Below the pieces are notes generated by a model. That model did no database searches, was not told where the DNA came from, and saw nothing but the letters and a program-made list of their open reading frames with translations. Made by a program: the position numbers and the translations under genes. A stretch of 64,000 nt of DNA from DATKWD01 sp963704815 (GTDB lineage: Bacteria; Actinomycetota; Acidimicrobiia; Acidimicrobiales; Salinilacustritrichaceae), in NCBI GenBank assembly GCA_963704815.1, contig CAVPHU010000011.1, forward strand, positions 1-64,000, in the 5' to 3' direction. Positions 26,971 through 37,547 of the stretch are shown here, in pieces. Each line of letters opens with the position of its first letter. The first letter of the stretch is position 1.

Positions 26971-28337
26971 TGCAGGTCCGCTCCCCCGCCGTCGCCGGCC
27001 GCTTCTATCCGGCCGAGGCGAAGCGGCTTCGGCGCGACCTCCGGTGCTACCTCGGCGATCATCTCGACGGCGGCGAGTCCGAGACGCCGAAGGCCATCAT
27101 CGCCCCCCATGCCGGCTACGTGTTCTCCGGGCCGATCGCCGGTTCGGCCTACGCCGGCCTGTCGGGAAACACCGGCATCACGCAGGTGGTGCTGTTGGGT
27201 CCGGCTCACACCGTGGCGCTCCGGGGCATGGCGATCACCGGGGCCGATGCCTGGGACACGCCGCTCGGCCGCATCCCCATCGACATCGCGGCTCGCGATG
27301 CGTTGGTGGTCGCGCACCCGTCGCTGTCCGTCGACGACCGCCCGCACCGGGCCGAGCACTGCCTCGAAGTGCAGCTCCCGTTCCTCCAGGAGACCCTCGG
27401 GGCGTTCGAACTGCTTCCGATCATCGTGGGCGAGACTCCACCCGACGACGTGGCCGGTGTCCTCGAGGACGTCTGGGGAGGCGACGAGACGCTCATCGTC
27501 ATCAGCACCGACCTCAGCCATTATCTGCCGCACGTCACGGCGGCCCGGCGGGACACCGCCACCTGCGAGCACATCGCGGCGCTCGACGGCGCGGCCCTCG
27601 ATCACGGCGACGCGTGCGGCTACTTCCCGCTGCGCGGCTTCCTCGTGGCAGCCGAGCGCCACGGCCTCGACCTCGACCTGCTCGACCGGCGCACCTCCGC
27701 CGAGACCGCCGGCGACCGCGACCGCGTGGTCGGCTACGCCGCCTTCCGCGCCGATCAGCTCCGGCCCGACGACGCACCGAGCAACCTCGCTCCCCTGCTC
27801 GGTGTCGCCGCCGACGCCATCGCAGCGAGACTTCGAGGCGACCCCGCGCCCGATCTCACCGGCGTTCCCGAGGAGTTGACTGAGCCCGGCGCGGCGTTCG
27901 TGTCGCTGCACCGCGACGGTCGCCTGCTCGGCTGCATCGGCACGCTCGAGGCCCGCAGATCACTGGCCGAAGAGGTCGCCGACAAGGCGGTGGCCGCCGC
28001 CTTCCGCGACCCACGCCTCCCCCCGATCACCGCCGCCGACTTCGCCGACATGGAGATCGAGGTCAGCCTGCTCACCCCGTCGGTGCCCCTCGACGTGGCC
28101 GGCTACGACCAACTCGTCCAGCAGGTCGGTCCCGGCGACGGGCTCACCGTCGACGCCGGCCGCCACCGGGCGACGCTGCTCCCGGTCATGTGGAAGCAGA
28201 TCCCGGACGCCCGGGAGTTCATCGCCGCCCTGTGGCACAAGGCGGGCCTGCGCCCGAAGGCCTGGCCCCGTGGCATCCGGGTCGAGCGCTACGGATCGGT
28301 CGAGGTCACCGACCCCGGCCCCCGACCCGGACCCTGA
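26970..28337 (+). CDS. Memo-like and AMMECR1-like fusion protein (AmmeMemoRadiSam B+A)
   Basis: This 455-residue protein joins two families. Residues 1-270 are Memo-like: RSPAVAGRFYPAEAKRLRRD, then IIAPHAGYVFSGPIAGSAYA, LLGPAHTV, EHCLEVQLPFLQ and VISTDLSHYLP, with conserved His residues recalling extradiol dioxygenase-like folds. Residues 290-455 are AMMECR1-like: GAAFVSLHRDGRLLGCIGTL, DPRLPPITAADF, MEIEVSLLTP and ATLLPVMWKQI. The partner radical SAM protein is encoded immediately upstream, so all three parts of the system are present in two genes. The function in bacteria is not established. Confidence 0.9.
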   Translation: MQVRSPAVAGRFYPAEAKRLRRDLRCYLGDHLDGGESETPKAIIAPHAGYVFSGPIAGSAYAGLSGNTGITQVVLLGPAHTVALRGMAITGADAWDTPLGRIPIDIAARDALVVAHPSLSVDDRPHRAEHCLEVQLPFLQETLGAFELLPIIVGETPPDDVAGVLEDVWGGDETLIVISTDLSHYLPHVTAARRDTATCEHIAALDGAALDHGDACGYFPLRGFLVAAERHGLDLDLLDRRTSAETAGDRDRVVGYAAFRADQLRPDDAPSNLAPLLGVAADAIAARLRGDPAPDLTGVPEELTEPGAAFVSLHRDGRLLGCIGTLEARRSLAEEVADKAVAAAFRDPRLPPITAADFADMEIEVSLLTPSVPLDVAGYDQLVQQVGPGDGLTVDAGRHRATLLPVMWKQIPDAREFIAALWHKAGLRPKAWPRGIRVERYGSVEVTDPGPRPGP

Positions 28338-28345
28338 CCCTGACC

Positions 28346-28403
28346 TGACCCGTTCTGGTACACGTCGTTCGCACTGGCGAACAACATGGGTGCACCAGAA
28401 CGG

Positions 28404-28406
<3 letters not shown>
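28346..28406. terminator. Long inverted repeat between convergent genes
   Basis: The left arm CTGACCCGTTCTGGT (from 28345) pairs with ACCAGAACGGTCAG (28393-28406) with one bulged C, giving a 14-bp stem. An inner hairpin GTTCGC-ACTG-GCGAAC sits in the loop. The repeat lies between the Memo/AMMECR1 gene and rpoD, which converge, and its right end includes the rpoD stop codon. A bidirectional terminator is likely, although no T-run follows either arm. Confidence 0.6.
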
Positions 28407-29713
<1,307 letters not shown>

Positions 29714-29717
<4 letters not shown>

Positions 29718-31453
29718 GTTGTCGGTTGTCCCCGTTCGGCCACGAACGCTACCAACTCCTCGACGGCGGTGACGTCGGGAGCCGAGTGGTCGACGGTCCG
29801 GTCGACGAGGGGCCGTAGCTCCACGGCGAGGCGGAGGTCGTCGTCGGAGCCACTGGAGCGCAGCCGGTCGAGCATCCGCCGGCCGGCTTCGTGGGCCAGC
29901 CGCACCGCCACGTCGATCGGTTCGGCCTCGGTGTCCTCGACGGCGAGGCGGCTCAGGAGTTCGGCCACCCCCGGGTCGGCCCGCTCGATCGCCTCGTGCA
30001 ACGAACCTCCGGGTGCCAGGGCGAGGTACGCGGCGGAGTGCAGATCGTCCTCGAACAGTGCGACGTCGAGGTAGCCGCCGATGTCGAGCGGCCGTTGGAT
30101 GGCCAGGCGGAGTGCCTCGAGCTCGGGCGTCTCGCGATCGACACTGCGTCGTCGTGGCTCGGCGTGGACCAGCGGCCGGTTGGTGGCCAGGCGGTTGCGG
30201 AGTTGGGCGACGTCGATGCGGCAGTGCTGGGCGATGTCCATCACGTATTGATCCCGCACCAGGTCGGACGGGTGCTCGCGCACGACATCGAGGGCGTGCT
30301 CGGCGGTGCGGGCCCGCCCCTCGGCCGTGCTCAGGTCGCCGGCCTCCAAGGCCCGCTCGACCCGGAACTTGAGGAACGGCTTCGCCTGCTCGACCGCCGC
30401 ACGAAGCCGATCGGGGTCGCGTTGCGCCAGATCGCCCGGGTCGACGCCGTCGGGCAGATCGGCCACGGCGATGTCGACCTCGTGGGCCTTCTCCCACTCG
30501 TACACCCGGTCGGCGGCGGCCTGACCGGCGTTGTCGGCGTCGAATGCGAGGACGAGCTTGGGGGCGAACCGCTTGAGCAGCCGGATGTGGTCCTCGGTCA
30601 GAGCGGTGCCACACGTGGCGACCGCCCGCTCGACCCCGGCCACGCCGAACCCGATCACGTCGGTGTACCCCTCGCAGATGACGATCTCGTCGGCCTGCAC
30701 CGCATCGGTCTTGGCCCAGTTGAGCCCGTACAGGACCTTCGACTTGTCGTAGATCTTGGTCTGGCTCGAGTTCACGTACTTGCGGTTGTCCTCGGACCCG
30801 GGCAACACCCGCCCACCGAACCCCAGCGGTTCGCCCTGCGGATCGAAGATGGGGAACACGACCCGCCCGCGGAAGAAGTCGATCAGCGACCCCCGACTGC
30901 TCTTCACGCTCAGCCCGGCCTCGAGCAGGTCGTCGCCGCTCGCCTTCGACGCCTTGGTGAACACGTCCCAGCCCTCGGGTGCCCACCCGATGCGGTACTC
31001 GCGCACGATGTCGCCGTCGAGCCCACGAGACCGGAGATACGAGCGGGCGGCGGCGGCGTCGGGCGCCGACAACAGCCGCTCGTGGTAGAAGTCGACCGCC
31101 TCGACCACCGCCTTGATGAGCTGCGACTTCCGGGCTCGGCCCTTGCCCTCGTTCTCGGTGGTGTAGCGAAGCTTGATGCCCGACCGGCTCGCCAGCTTCT
31201 CGACCGCGGCGACGAAGTCGAGATGCTCGATCTCGCGAAGGAACGTGATGGCGTCGCCGCCCACGTCGCACCCGAAGCAGTGGTAGCGACCCCGTTCGGG
31301 ACTCACGTTGAACGACGGGGTCTTCTCGGCGTGGAACGGGCACAGGCCCTGGAAGTTCCGGCCCGACTTCTTCAGCCCGACGTGCTCGGACACGATGGCC
31401 ACGATGTCGGCGGCATCACGGACACGCACGATGTCCTCGTCGACGATGCCCAT
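29714..31453 (-). CDS. dnaG: DNA primase
   Basis: This 579-residue primase makes RNA primers for replication. The N-terminal zinc domain is visible (CPFHAEKTPSF then YHCFGCDVGGDAITF), followed by the RNA-polymerase core with RIGWAPEGW, the TOPRIM motif VICEGYTDVIGFGVAG, and ATCGTALTEDHIRLLKRF with LVLAFDADNAGQAA (metal acids). The C-terminal third is the DnaB-helicase-interaction region. The start MGIVDEDIVRVRDAADIV fits the family. A 96-bp tandem repeat fills the sequence just upstream of the start codon. Confidence 0.96.
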
Positions 31454-31469
31454 TACTTGCGTTCCCCGG

Positions 31470-31690
31470 CCACGCAGACCGACCTTGACCGGGCTCCTCG
31501 TGCCTCGTCGCCCTCACACGCTTCCTGCTGCTTCGCAGCCTCAAGCAACCGCAAACCTTCCCCAGCCACGCAGGCCGACCTTGACCGGGCTCCTCGTGCC
31601 TCGTCGCCCTCACACGCTTCCTGCTGCTTCGCAGCCTCAAGCAACCGCAAACCTTCCCCAGCCACGCAGGCCGACCTTGGCCGGGCAGGC
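31470..31690. repeat. 96-bp tandem repeat, about 2.3 copies, upstream of dnaG
   Basis: Copies begin at 31470, 31566 and 31662, each with CCACGCAG. The first two are 96 bp and differ at one base (GCAGAC or GCAGGC); the third is partial and stops before the terC 3' end. The unit contains a small hairpin GCTGC-TTC-GCAGC. The period is a multiple of three, so frames stay open, giving a repeating 32-residue pattern, but I see no gene in it. It occupies nearly the whole 241-bp terC-dnaG gap. Confidence 0.85.
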
Positions 31691-31694
31691 TCCA

Positions 31695-32766
31695 TCACTC
31701 GTTCAGTTCTTTCGCCCCAATTTCCTCGGCCTGCTGGTCCTCGTCGAGGACGTCGGCGTCGTTGATGTCGTCCATCGTCGATCCGTCCCCCTCGCGGTTC
31801 GCCTTGCGGATCGACGCCCAGATCGAGACGGTGAGCACGATGGCGATCACGCCGAGAGAGGCGAACGTGGGGATGTGCCAGACCTCGGTGAGGAGCATCT
31901 TGATGCCGACGAAGGCGAGGATGACGGCCAGCCCCTGGTGGAGGTAGTCGAACCGGTCGCGCAGGTCGGCGAGCAGGAAGTAGAGCGCCCGCAGCCCGAG
32001 GATGGCGAAGGCGTTCGAGCTGAACACGATGAACTGCTCGCGGCTCACGGCCAGGATGGCCGGCACCGAGTCGACGGCGAAGACCACGTCGGTCGTCTCG
32101 ATCACGATGAGGACCGCGAACAGCGGCGTGGCCAGAGCGCTTGCCGTTCTCCTTGGTGAACATCGCCTGGCCGTGATACGTCGACGTCGACGGGATCACG
32201 CGGCGCACCAGCTTCAGCACCGGGTTGTTCTCGGGATGGACCTCCGCGTCGTCGTGTCTCAGCAGCCGGATCGCCGTGATCAGCAGGAACACACCGAACA
32301 CGTAGATGATCCACGGAGAACTGCTCGAGGAGGGCGACGCCGCCGAAGATGAAGACGGCCCGCAGCACCAGCGCGCCGAAGATGCCCCAGAACAGCACCC
32401 GGAACTGGAACTCCCGGGGACGGCGAAGTAGCTGAGGATGAGCGCCCAGACGAACACGTTGTCGATCGACAGGCTCTTCTCGATCAGGTAGCCGGCCAGG
32501 TACTCGCCCGTGGCGTCGAGGCCCTGCCAGGCGAAGATCACGCCGGAGAACGCCAGCCCGATGCTGATCCACACGGCCGACTCGATGGCCGCCTCGCGGG
32601 TCGAGATCACGTGCGCCGTCCGGTGCACGATGAGCAGGTCGGCCACCAGCAGCACGACGATCGTCGTGATGAAGGCGATCCAGACCCACGCCGGCGTGCT
32701 GAACTCGACGAAGTCGGTGTTCTCGCCGGTCTCGGAAGCGAGGGTCAGGACCGAGGCGAACATCAT
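31695..32766 (-). CDS. TerC-family membrane protein, about three apparent frameshifts
   Basis: A multi-pass inner-membrane protein of the TerC/Alx family, linked to tellurite resistance and metal (Mn) homeostasis. The frame from 32766 gives VWIAFITTIVVLLVADLLIV, then SLSIDNVFVWALILSYFAVP, the family signature DNVF. After shifts near 32415, 32320 and 32135 the protein continues FQFRVLFWGIFGALVLRAVF, IIYVFGVFLLITAIRLLRH and IETTDVVFAVDSVPAILAVS, the second signature with conserved Asp residues, to the stop at 31695. All nine or so helices are present across frames, so the breaks look artificial. Confidence 0.85.
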
Positions 32767-32812
32767 CGTGATCGTATCCGGCCTCGCCGCCTGACTGGCC
32801 CGGCTGCGAGGG

Positions 32813-34133
32813 TCAGCTCAGCTTGGGCCTCAGATGGGCAACGAGGTCGTCGATCTTCACCCGCTCCTGCTCCATGCTGTCCCGGTCGCGAACGGTCACG
32901 GCCCGGTCGTCGAGCGTGTCGAAGTCGATCGTGACGCAGTAGGGCGTGCCCAGCTCGTCCTGCCGTCGGTAGCGCTTCCCGATCGACTGGGTGACGTCGA
33001 AGTCGCACATGAAGTTCGGCTGGAGGAGCGAGAGCACCTCGTCGGACACCCCGACCAGGTCGTCCTTCTTCGACAGCGGCAGTACGGCGACCTTGTACGG
33101 CGCGATCCGAGGGTGGAGACGCAGAACGGTGCGCGTCTCGTCGTTCACGGTCTCCTCGTCGTACGCCGCCATCAGGAACGCCATCATGGTGCGGGTCGCG
33201 CCGCCGGCCGGTTCGATGACGTGGGGCATGTAGCGCTCGTTGGTGGCCTGGTCGAAGTAGTCGAGCTTCTGGCCCGAGTGCTCCGCATGGGCGCTGAGGT
33301 CGAAGTCGCCCCGGTTGGCGACGCCCTCGAGCTCGTCCCAGCCCCACGGGAACAGGAACTCGACGTCGCTCGGTCTCCGACGAGTAGTGGCTCAGCTCGT
33401 CGGGCTCGTGGGGGCGCAGTCGAAGCATCTCGCTCGGAATGCCGTGGTCGACGTACCACTGGAACCGTTCGTTGCACCAGTACTCGTACCACTGCGACGA
33501 CTCGGCCGGAGGCACGAAGAACTCCATCTCCATCTGCTCGAACTCACGGGTCCGGAACACGAAGTTGCCGGGCGTGATCTCGTTGCGGAACGACTTGCCG
33601 ATCTGGGCGATGCCGAACGGCGGCTTCTTGCGTGTGGTCTGGAGCACGTTCTTGAAGTTCAGGAACATGCCCTGCGCCGTCTCGGGTCGGAGGTACACCT
33701 CGTGGCCCTCGCCCTCGATCACCCCGGCGTGGGTCTTGAACATCAGGTTGAACGCACGTGCCTCGGTGAACGTGCCGTGCTTACCGCAGTTGGGGCAGGT
33801 GTTCGGGTCGTCGAGCTTGTCCACGCGGAACCGCTCCTTGCACTCCTTGCAGTCGACCAGCGGGTCGGTGAAGTTGGCCAGGTGCCCTGAGGCCTCCCAC
33901 ACGGGCGGCGGCGACAGGATCGACGCGTCGAGCCCGACCACGTCGTGGCGGAGCTGCACCATCGACCGCCACCATGCGTCCTGGACGTTTCGCAGCAGCA
34001 GCACGCCGATCGGGCCGTAGTCGTAGGTGGAGCGGAAGCCGCCGTAGATCTCGGCCGACTGGAAGACAAAGCCGCGGCGCTTGGTGAGGTTGACGATCTT
34101 GTCGAACAGCGAGGGATCAGGCTCGGGCGGCAT
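32813..34133 (-). CDS. glyS: Glycyl-tRNA synthetase (single-chain class II), one apparent frameshift
   Basis: This enzyme charges tRNA-Gly. The product starts MPPEPDPSLFDKIVNLTKRR and has EIYGGFRSTYDYGPIGVLLL, a zinc site (CKECKERF, CPNCG), class II motif 2 (KSFRNEITPGNFVFRTREFE) and, after a frame change near 33372, VEFLFPWGWDELEGVANRGD and motif 3 (GGATRTMMAFLMAAYDEE). The anticodon-binding domain ends at the TGA at 32813. Length is about 440 residues, typical for the alpha2-type enzyme. Essential in all bacteria, so the break is very probably an error. Confidence 0.92.
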
Positions 34134-34205
34134 GGACGCCGAGGTTACGACGCCACCCGGGTCAGGCGACAACGGAGTTTGCCGGTTCGGTGCGTTTGGT
34201 AGACC

Positions 34206-35139
34206 GTGCAGGTGACCTACCCCACCGCGCCCGGAACGCCGTACACGCCGGCGCCGACTCCGTACGCCGCCTCTCCGGCCCCCGATCCGACCGCGGTGAT
34301 GGGACGACGCACCGTCGCCTGGATCCTCGACTGCATCATCTACTTCGGCCTGCTGTTCCTGCTGTTCACGCAACTCGCCGTGCAGGACACGTTCGGCAAC
34401 ACGTGCCAGGAGCTCCAGGACGCGAACGTCACGAGCGTGTGCGCCGAGTTGAACGGCAACGCCTACTTCCTCGACGGCTCGGCCGACACCACCGTCCTGA
34501 ACCTGTTCGCGATCGGCTGGTTCGTCGTCGTCTACGTGCTGATCCAGGGCTTCACCGGCGCATCGCCCGGCAAGTTCCTGTTGGGGGTGCGCGTCGTCGA
34601 CGAGCAGGGCAAGCCCTGCGGGCCCGTCAAGTCGCTTATCCGGTCCGTTCTGTGGATCGTCGACGCCGCTCCCTGGTTCATCCCCGGACTCGTCGGCTTC
34701 GTGGTGGCGCTCACCTCGACCGGGCACCGCCGGGTCGGCGACATGGCGGCATCGACCTATGTCGTCGCCCGGTCGTCGGTCGGCTCACCGATCCAGGTCG
34801 GTGGCGCCACCGGCATCCCGAACTACGCGCCCTCCGGACCCCAGAGCGCCTACGGCAACGCATGGGCGCCCAACCCGGCAGCGCCGGTCAGCCCACCGCC
34901 GAGTGGGCCGGCGTCAGCCCCTGCTCCGACCCAGTCGCCCACACCGCCGCCGATGGCGGCCGCTCCCGAGCCGCAAGCCGAGACGCCGGGCGACGGCCCC
35001 CAGTGGGACGCCGCTCGGAACACCTACATCCAGTGGGATGCGGACGCTCGGTCCTGGTTGGCCTGGGACGACGCCGACGAGGAGTGGCGCCCGATCGAGC
35101 AGGGTCGCAGCCGACTCCGGCAGGCTGGACGATCAGTGA
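34206..35139 (+). CDS. RDD-family membrane protein with Pro-rich tail
   Basis: The GTG-started product has a Pro/Ala-rich head, then an RDD domain: MGRRTVAWILDCIIYFGLLF (first Arg and Asp), FAIGWFVVVYVLIQGFTGAS, SPGKFLLGVRVVDEQG and HRRVGDMAASTYVVA. After about 190 residues comes a disordered Pro/Ala tail ending in YIQWDADARSWLAWDDADEE, a Trp-rich motif frequent in actinobacterial membrane-protein tails. The reading frame stays open far past this point into antisense recO. Another frame ends at TGA 35137-35139, close to the recO stop, so the true end is probably there with an indel near 35090. Function unknown. Confidence 0.72.
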
Positions 35140-35849
35140 TCGAGGACGGTCAGGCTCCGGAGACGGCGTTCGAGGTGGTGTTCCATGACGTCGGACGCCA
35201 GGTCGACGACGGCGGTCGCCGAAGGCGAGGGCGGCTCGTTGAGCGCCTTGCCGAGCCCGCCGTCGAGGATCATGCGCAACAGCTCGACGGTTCGCTCGTC
35301 GACCGAACGCCCCCGACGGCAGCTCCGGCACGTGAGGCCGCCCTCGCCGGGGTCGAACGCCACCAGATCCTCGGTCGCGCCACAGCCCACGCACGCATCG
35401 ACCATCGGCTGGAACCCCTCGAGGGCCAGCGCCTTCAGGAAGAAGCCGCCGACGACGAGCGGCGCATGGTTCGCCTCGAGGGTGCGGAGGGCACCCAGCA
35501 GCATCCGGTACAGCGCCACGTTGGCTTCGCCCTCGAGGGCGAGCTGGTCGACCACCTCGAGCATCGACGACATGGCGGTCAACCGGTCGAGATCGTCGCG
35601 GATGGCCCGGAAGTGGTCGATCGACTCGGCCTGGCTGACGATGTCGAGCTCGCCCCGCCCCTCGTAGAGCAGCAGCGCGATGTGGGACCCGGGCTCGAGA
35701 CGCGAGCCGAACTTGCTCTTGGTCTTGCGGACACCCTTGGCCACCGCTCGGACCTTGCCCCGGGTGCGGGTCATGAGCACCACGATGCGGTCGGCCTCGC
35801 CGAGCTTGTAGGTGCGCAACACCACGCCCTCGTCGCGATAGAGGGCCAT
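35133..35849 (-). CDS. recO: DNA repair protein RecO
   Basis: This 238-residue protein loads RecA at gaps in the RecFOR pathway. It has the OB-fold start MALYRDEGVVLRTYKLGEAD followed by RGKVRAVAKGVRKTKSKFG, the helical domain with LFGALRTLEA-like sequence (MLLGALRTLEANHAP), and a four-Cys zinc site (CVGCGATED and CRSCRRG). The length is normal. It directly follows uppS in the same direction with no gap, as in many actinobacteria. Its 3' end overlaps the proposed end of the RDD gene. Confidence 0.92.
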   Translation of the reverse strand: MALYRDEGVVLRTYKLGEADRIVVLMTRTRGKVRAVAKGVRKTKSKFGSRLEPGSHIALLLYEGRGELDIVSQAESIDHFRAIRDDLDRLTAMSSMLEVVDQLALEGEANVALYRMLLGALRTLEANHAPLVVGGFFLKALALEGFQPMVDACVGCGATEDLVAFDPGEGGLTCRSCRRGRSVDERTVELLRMILDGGLGKALNEPPSPSATAVVDLASDVMEHHLERRLRSLTVLDH

Positions 35850-36566
35850 CTAGCTCTCGATGCCTCCGTAGCGGCGCTCGCGTGCCTGGAACTCACGCAC
35901 GGCATCGAAGAGATGCTCGCGACGGAAGTCGGGCCACAGCACGTCGGTGAACACCAGCTCGCTGTAGGCCAGCTCCCAGAGCAGGTAGTTCGAGATCCGA
36001 CACTCGCCGGAGGTCCGCACCATCAGATCGGGATCGGGCATCTCGGGGTCGTAGAGCCGCTTGGCCATGGCCTTCTCGTCGATCTTGTCGGCGGGCACCC
36101 CGTCGCGCACCAACTGGCGGACGGCGTCGACGATCTCGGCCCGCCCGCCGTAGTTGAACGCGATGGTCAGCGTCATCGTCTTGTTGTGCTGGGTGAGCTC
36201 GATCGACTGGTCCATCTGACGGATGATCCGTTTCGGGACCCGCCAGTCGCGCCGGCCGATGAACTGGATCCGGACGTCCTTGTCGTGCAGTTCGTCGCGT
36301 GACGCAGCAGGAGCGACTCGTTGAAGTTCATGAGGAACGGACCTCGTCGCTGGGGCGACGCCAGTTCTCGGTGCAGAAGGCGTAGACGGTGAACCAGTCG
36401 AGGCCGAGTTCGAGGGCGCCTTCGACGGCGTCGAACAGCGCCTCCTCGCCGGCGGCGTGGCCCTCGGTCCGCTTCAGCCCTGGCGCTTGGCCCATCGCCC
36501 GTTGCCGTCCATGACACATGCCACGTGCGACGGCACGCGTGCTGGGTCGACCCCGGGGACGTTCAC
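35850..36566 (-). CDS. uppS: Undecaprenyl (polyprenyl) diphosphate synthase, about three apparent frameshifts
   Basis: The cis-prenyltransferase that makes the lipid carrier for cell-wall synthesis. A GTG start at 36566 gives VPSHVACVMDGNGRWAKRQG, the substrate-binding MDGNGRWA motif. Frames then change near 36479 (LKRTEGHAAGEEALFDAVEG, VYAFCTENWRRPSDEV), near 36335 (FLMNFNESLLLR) and near 36300, after which it runs MDQSIELTQHNKTMTLTIAF, NYGGRAEIVDAVRQL and the signature DLMVRTSGECRISNYLLWEL to the stop. About 238 residues when joined, the normal size. An essential enzyme, so the breaks are probably errors. Confidence 0.9.
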
Positions 36567-36616
36567 CTCGCAACCTTATGGGTTGCACCCACCCCAACTG
36601 GGGTAATGAGGGGAGT

Positions 36617-37519
36617 GTGAAGGAACGCCTGAAGGCCCTCCCCGGAGTCACCACCGCGCTGCAGATCCACGAGCGGGTCGGCGAGATCAAGGGCGGACAA
36701 CTGGCCGGCACGATCGCCCTGAACATCTTCCTGTCGGTCTTCCCGCTCATCGTCTCGGTGATCGCCATCGTCGGGTTCCTGTCCAACGGCAACCCCGACT
36801 TCACCGACGACCTGATCGACAACCTGGGTGTCACGGGCGCAGCCGAAGAGGCCATCCGCGACACCATCGCCAACGCCGAGGACTCCCGCCGTGCGGCGTC
36901 GATCATCGGTGTCGTCGGGCTGCTCTGGTCGGGACTCGCGCTCGTCGGCAACCTGTCGCAGGTCATCAACGCCTCGTGGCAGGTGAAGAGCCGTGGACTG
37001 CTCGACAAGCTCGGGGGCATCGTCTGGTTGCTCGGCGCCGGCGTGCTGTTCGCCGCGTCATTCGCGCTCAGCAGCCTGCTCGACGATCTGCCGGGCTGGC
37101 TGGCTCCGCTCAACCTGCTCCTGGGATTCGGCGTCGGATTCGGGCTGTTCCTGTGGACGTTCTGGTTCCTCGGCAACGCCAAGCCGCCGCTCCGGAGCCT
37201 GATGCCGGGCGCCGCGTTGTGCGCCGTCGGCTTCGAAGTGCTCGCCCTCGTCGGTTCGGTCGTCGTGCCTCGACTGGTCGCGTCGTCGTCGGCCCTCTAC
37301 GGATCGCTCGGGGTCGTGTTCGCCCTCATCGCCTGGCTCATCATCTTCGGGCGGCTCCTCGTCTACGGCACGGTGTTCAACGTCATCAGCCACGAGGCGA
37401 CCTACGGGACGGTCACGGTCGAGATCGCCGCTCCCAACCTCCCCGACGCGGGCCTGCCCGTCAGCGGCGATCGCAGCGGCACCGTCACCGGTCGAGCCGA
37501 GGTCGAGAACCCCGACTGA
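36617..37519 (+). CDS. YihY/BrkB-family membrane protein
   Basis: A 300-residue inner-membrane protein with six helices. GGQLAGTIALNIFLSVFPLI is the characteristic first segment, followed by LWSGLALVGNLSQVINASWQ, LLLGFGVGFGLFLWTFWFLG and ALYGSLGVVFALIAWLIIFG. The family was once called ribonuclease BN; its real role is unsettled. GTG 36617 is preceded by GAGGGGAG, a plausible ribosome-binding site. It is divergent from uppS. Confidence 0.88.
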   Translation: MKERLKALPGVTTALQIHERVGEIKGGQLAGTIALNIFLSVFPLIVSVIAIVGFLSNGNPDFTDDLIDNLGVTGAAEEAIRDTIANAEDSRRAASIIGVVGLLWSGLALVGNLSQVINASWQVKSRGLLDKLGGIVWLLGAGVLFAASFALSSLLDDLPGWLAPLNLLLGFGVGFGLFLWTFWFLGNAKPPLRSLMPGAALCAVGFEVLALVGSVVVPRLVASSSALYGSLGVVFALIAWLIIFGRLLVYGTVFNVISHEATYGTVTVEIAAPNLPDAGLPVSGDRSGTVTGRAEVENPD

Positions 37520-37547
37520 GCGGGGACCGACCGGTACCGTCGCTGCG

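Noticed and set aside
31416..31690. The 96-bp repeat as a CRISPR array or a repeat protein
   Set aside because: The units are contiguous with no unique spacers, and there are no cas genes. The periodic peptide arises only because 96 is divisible by three; there is no supported start or family.
35140..36302. Extension of the RDD protein to 36302
   Set aside because: It would run antisense through all of recO and part of uppS; the sequence there has no membrane or RDD features.
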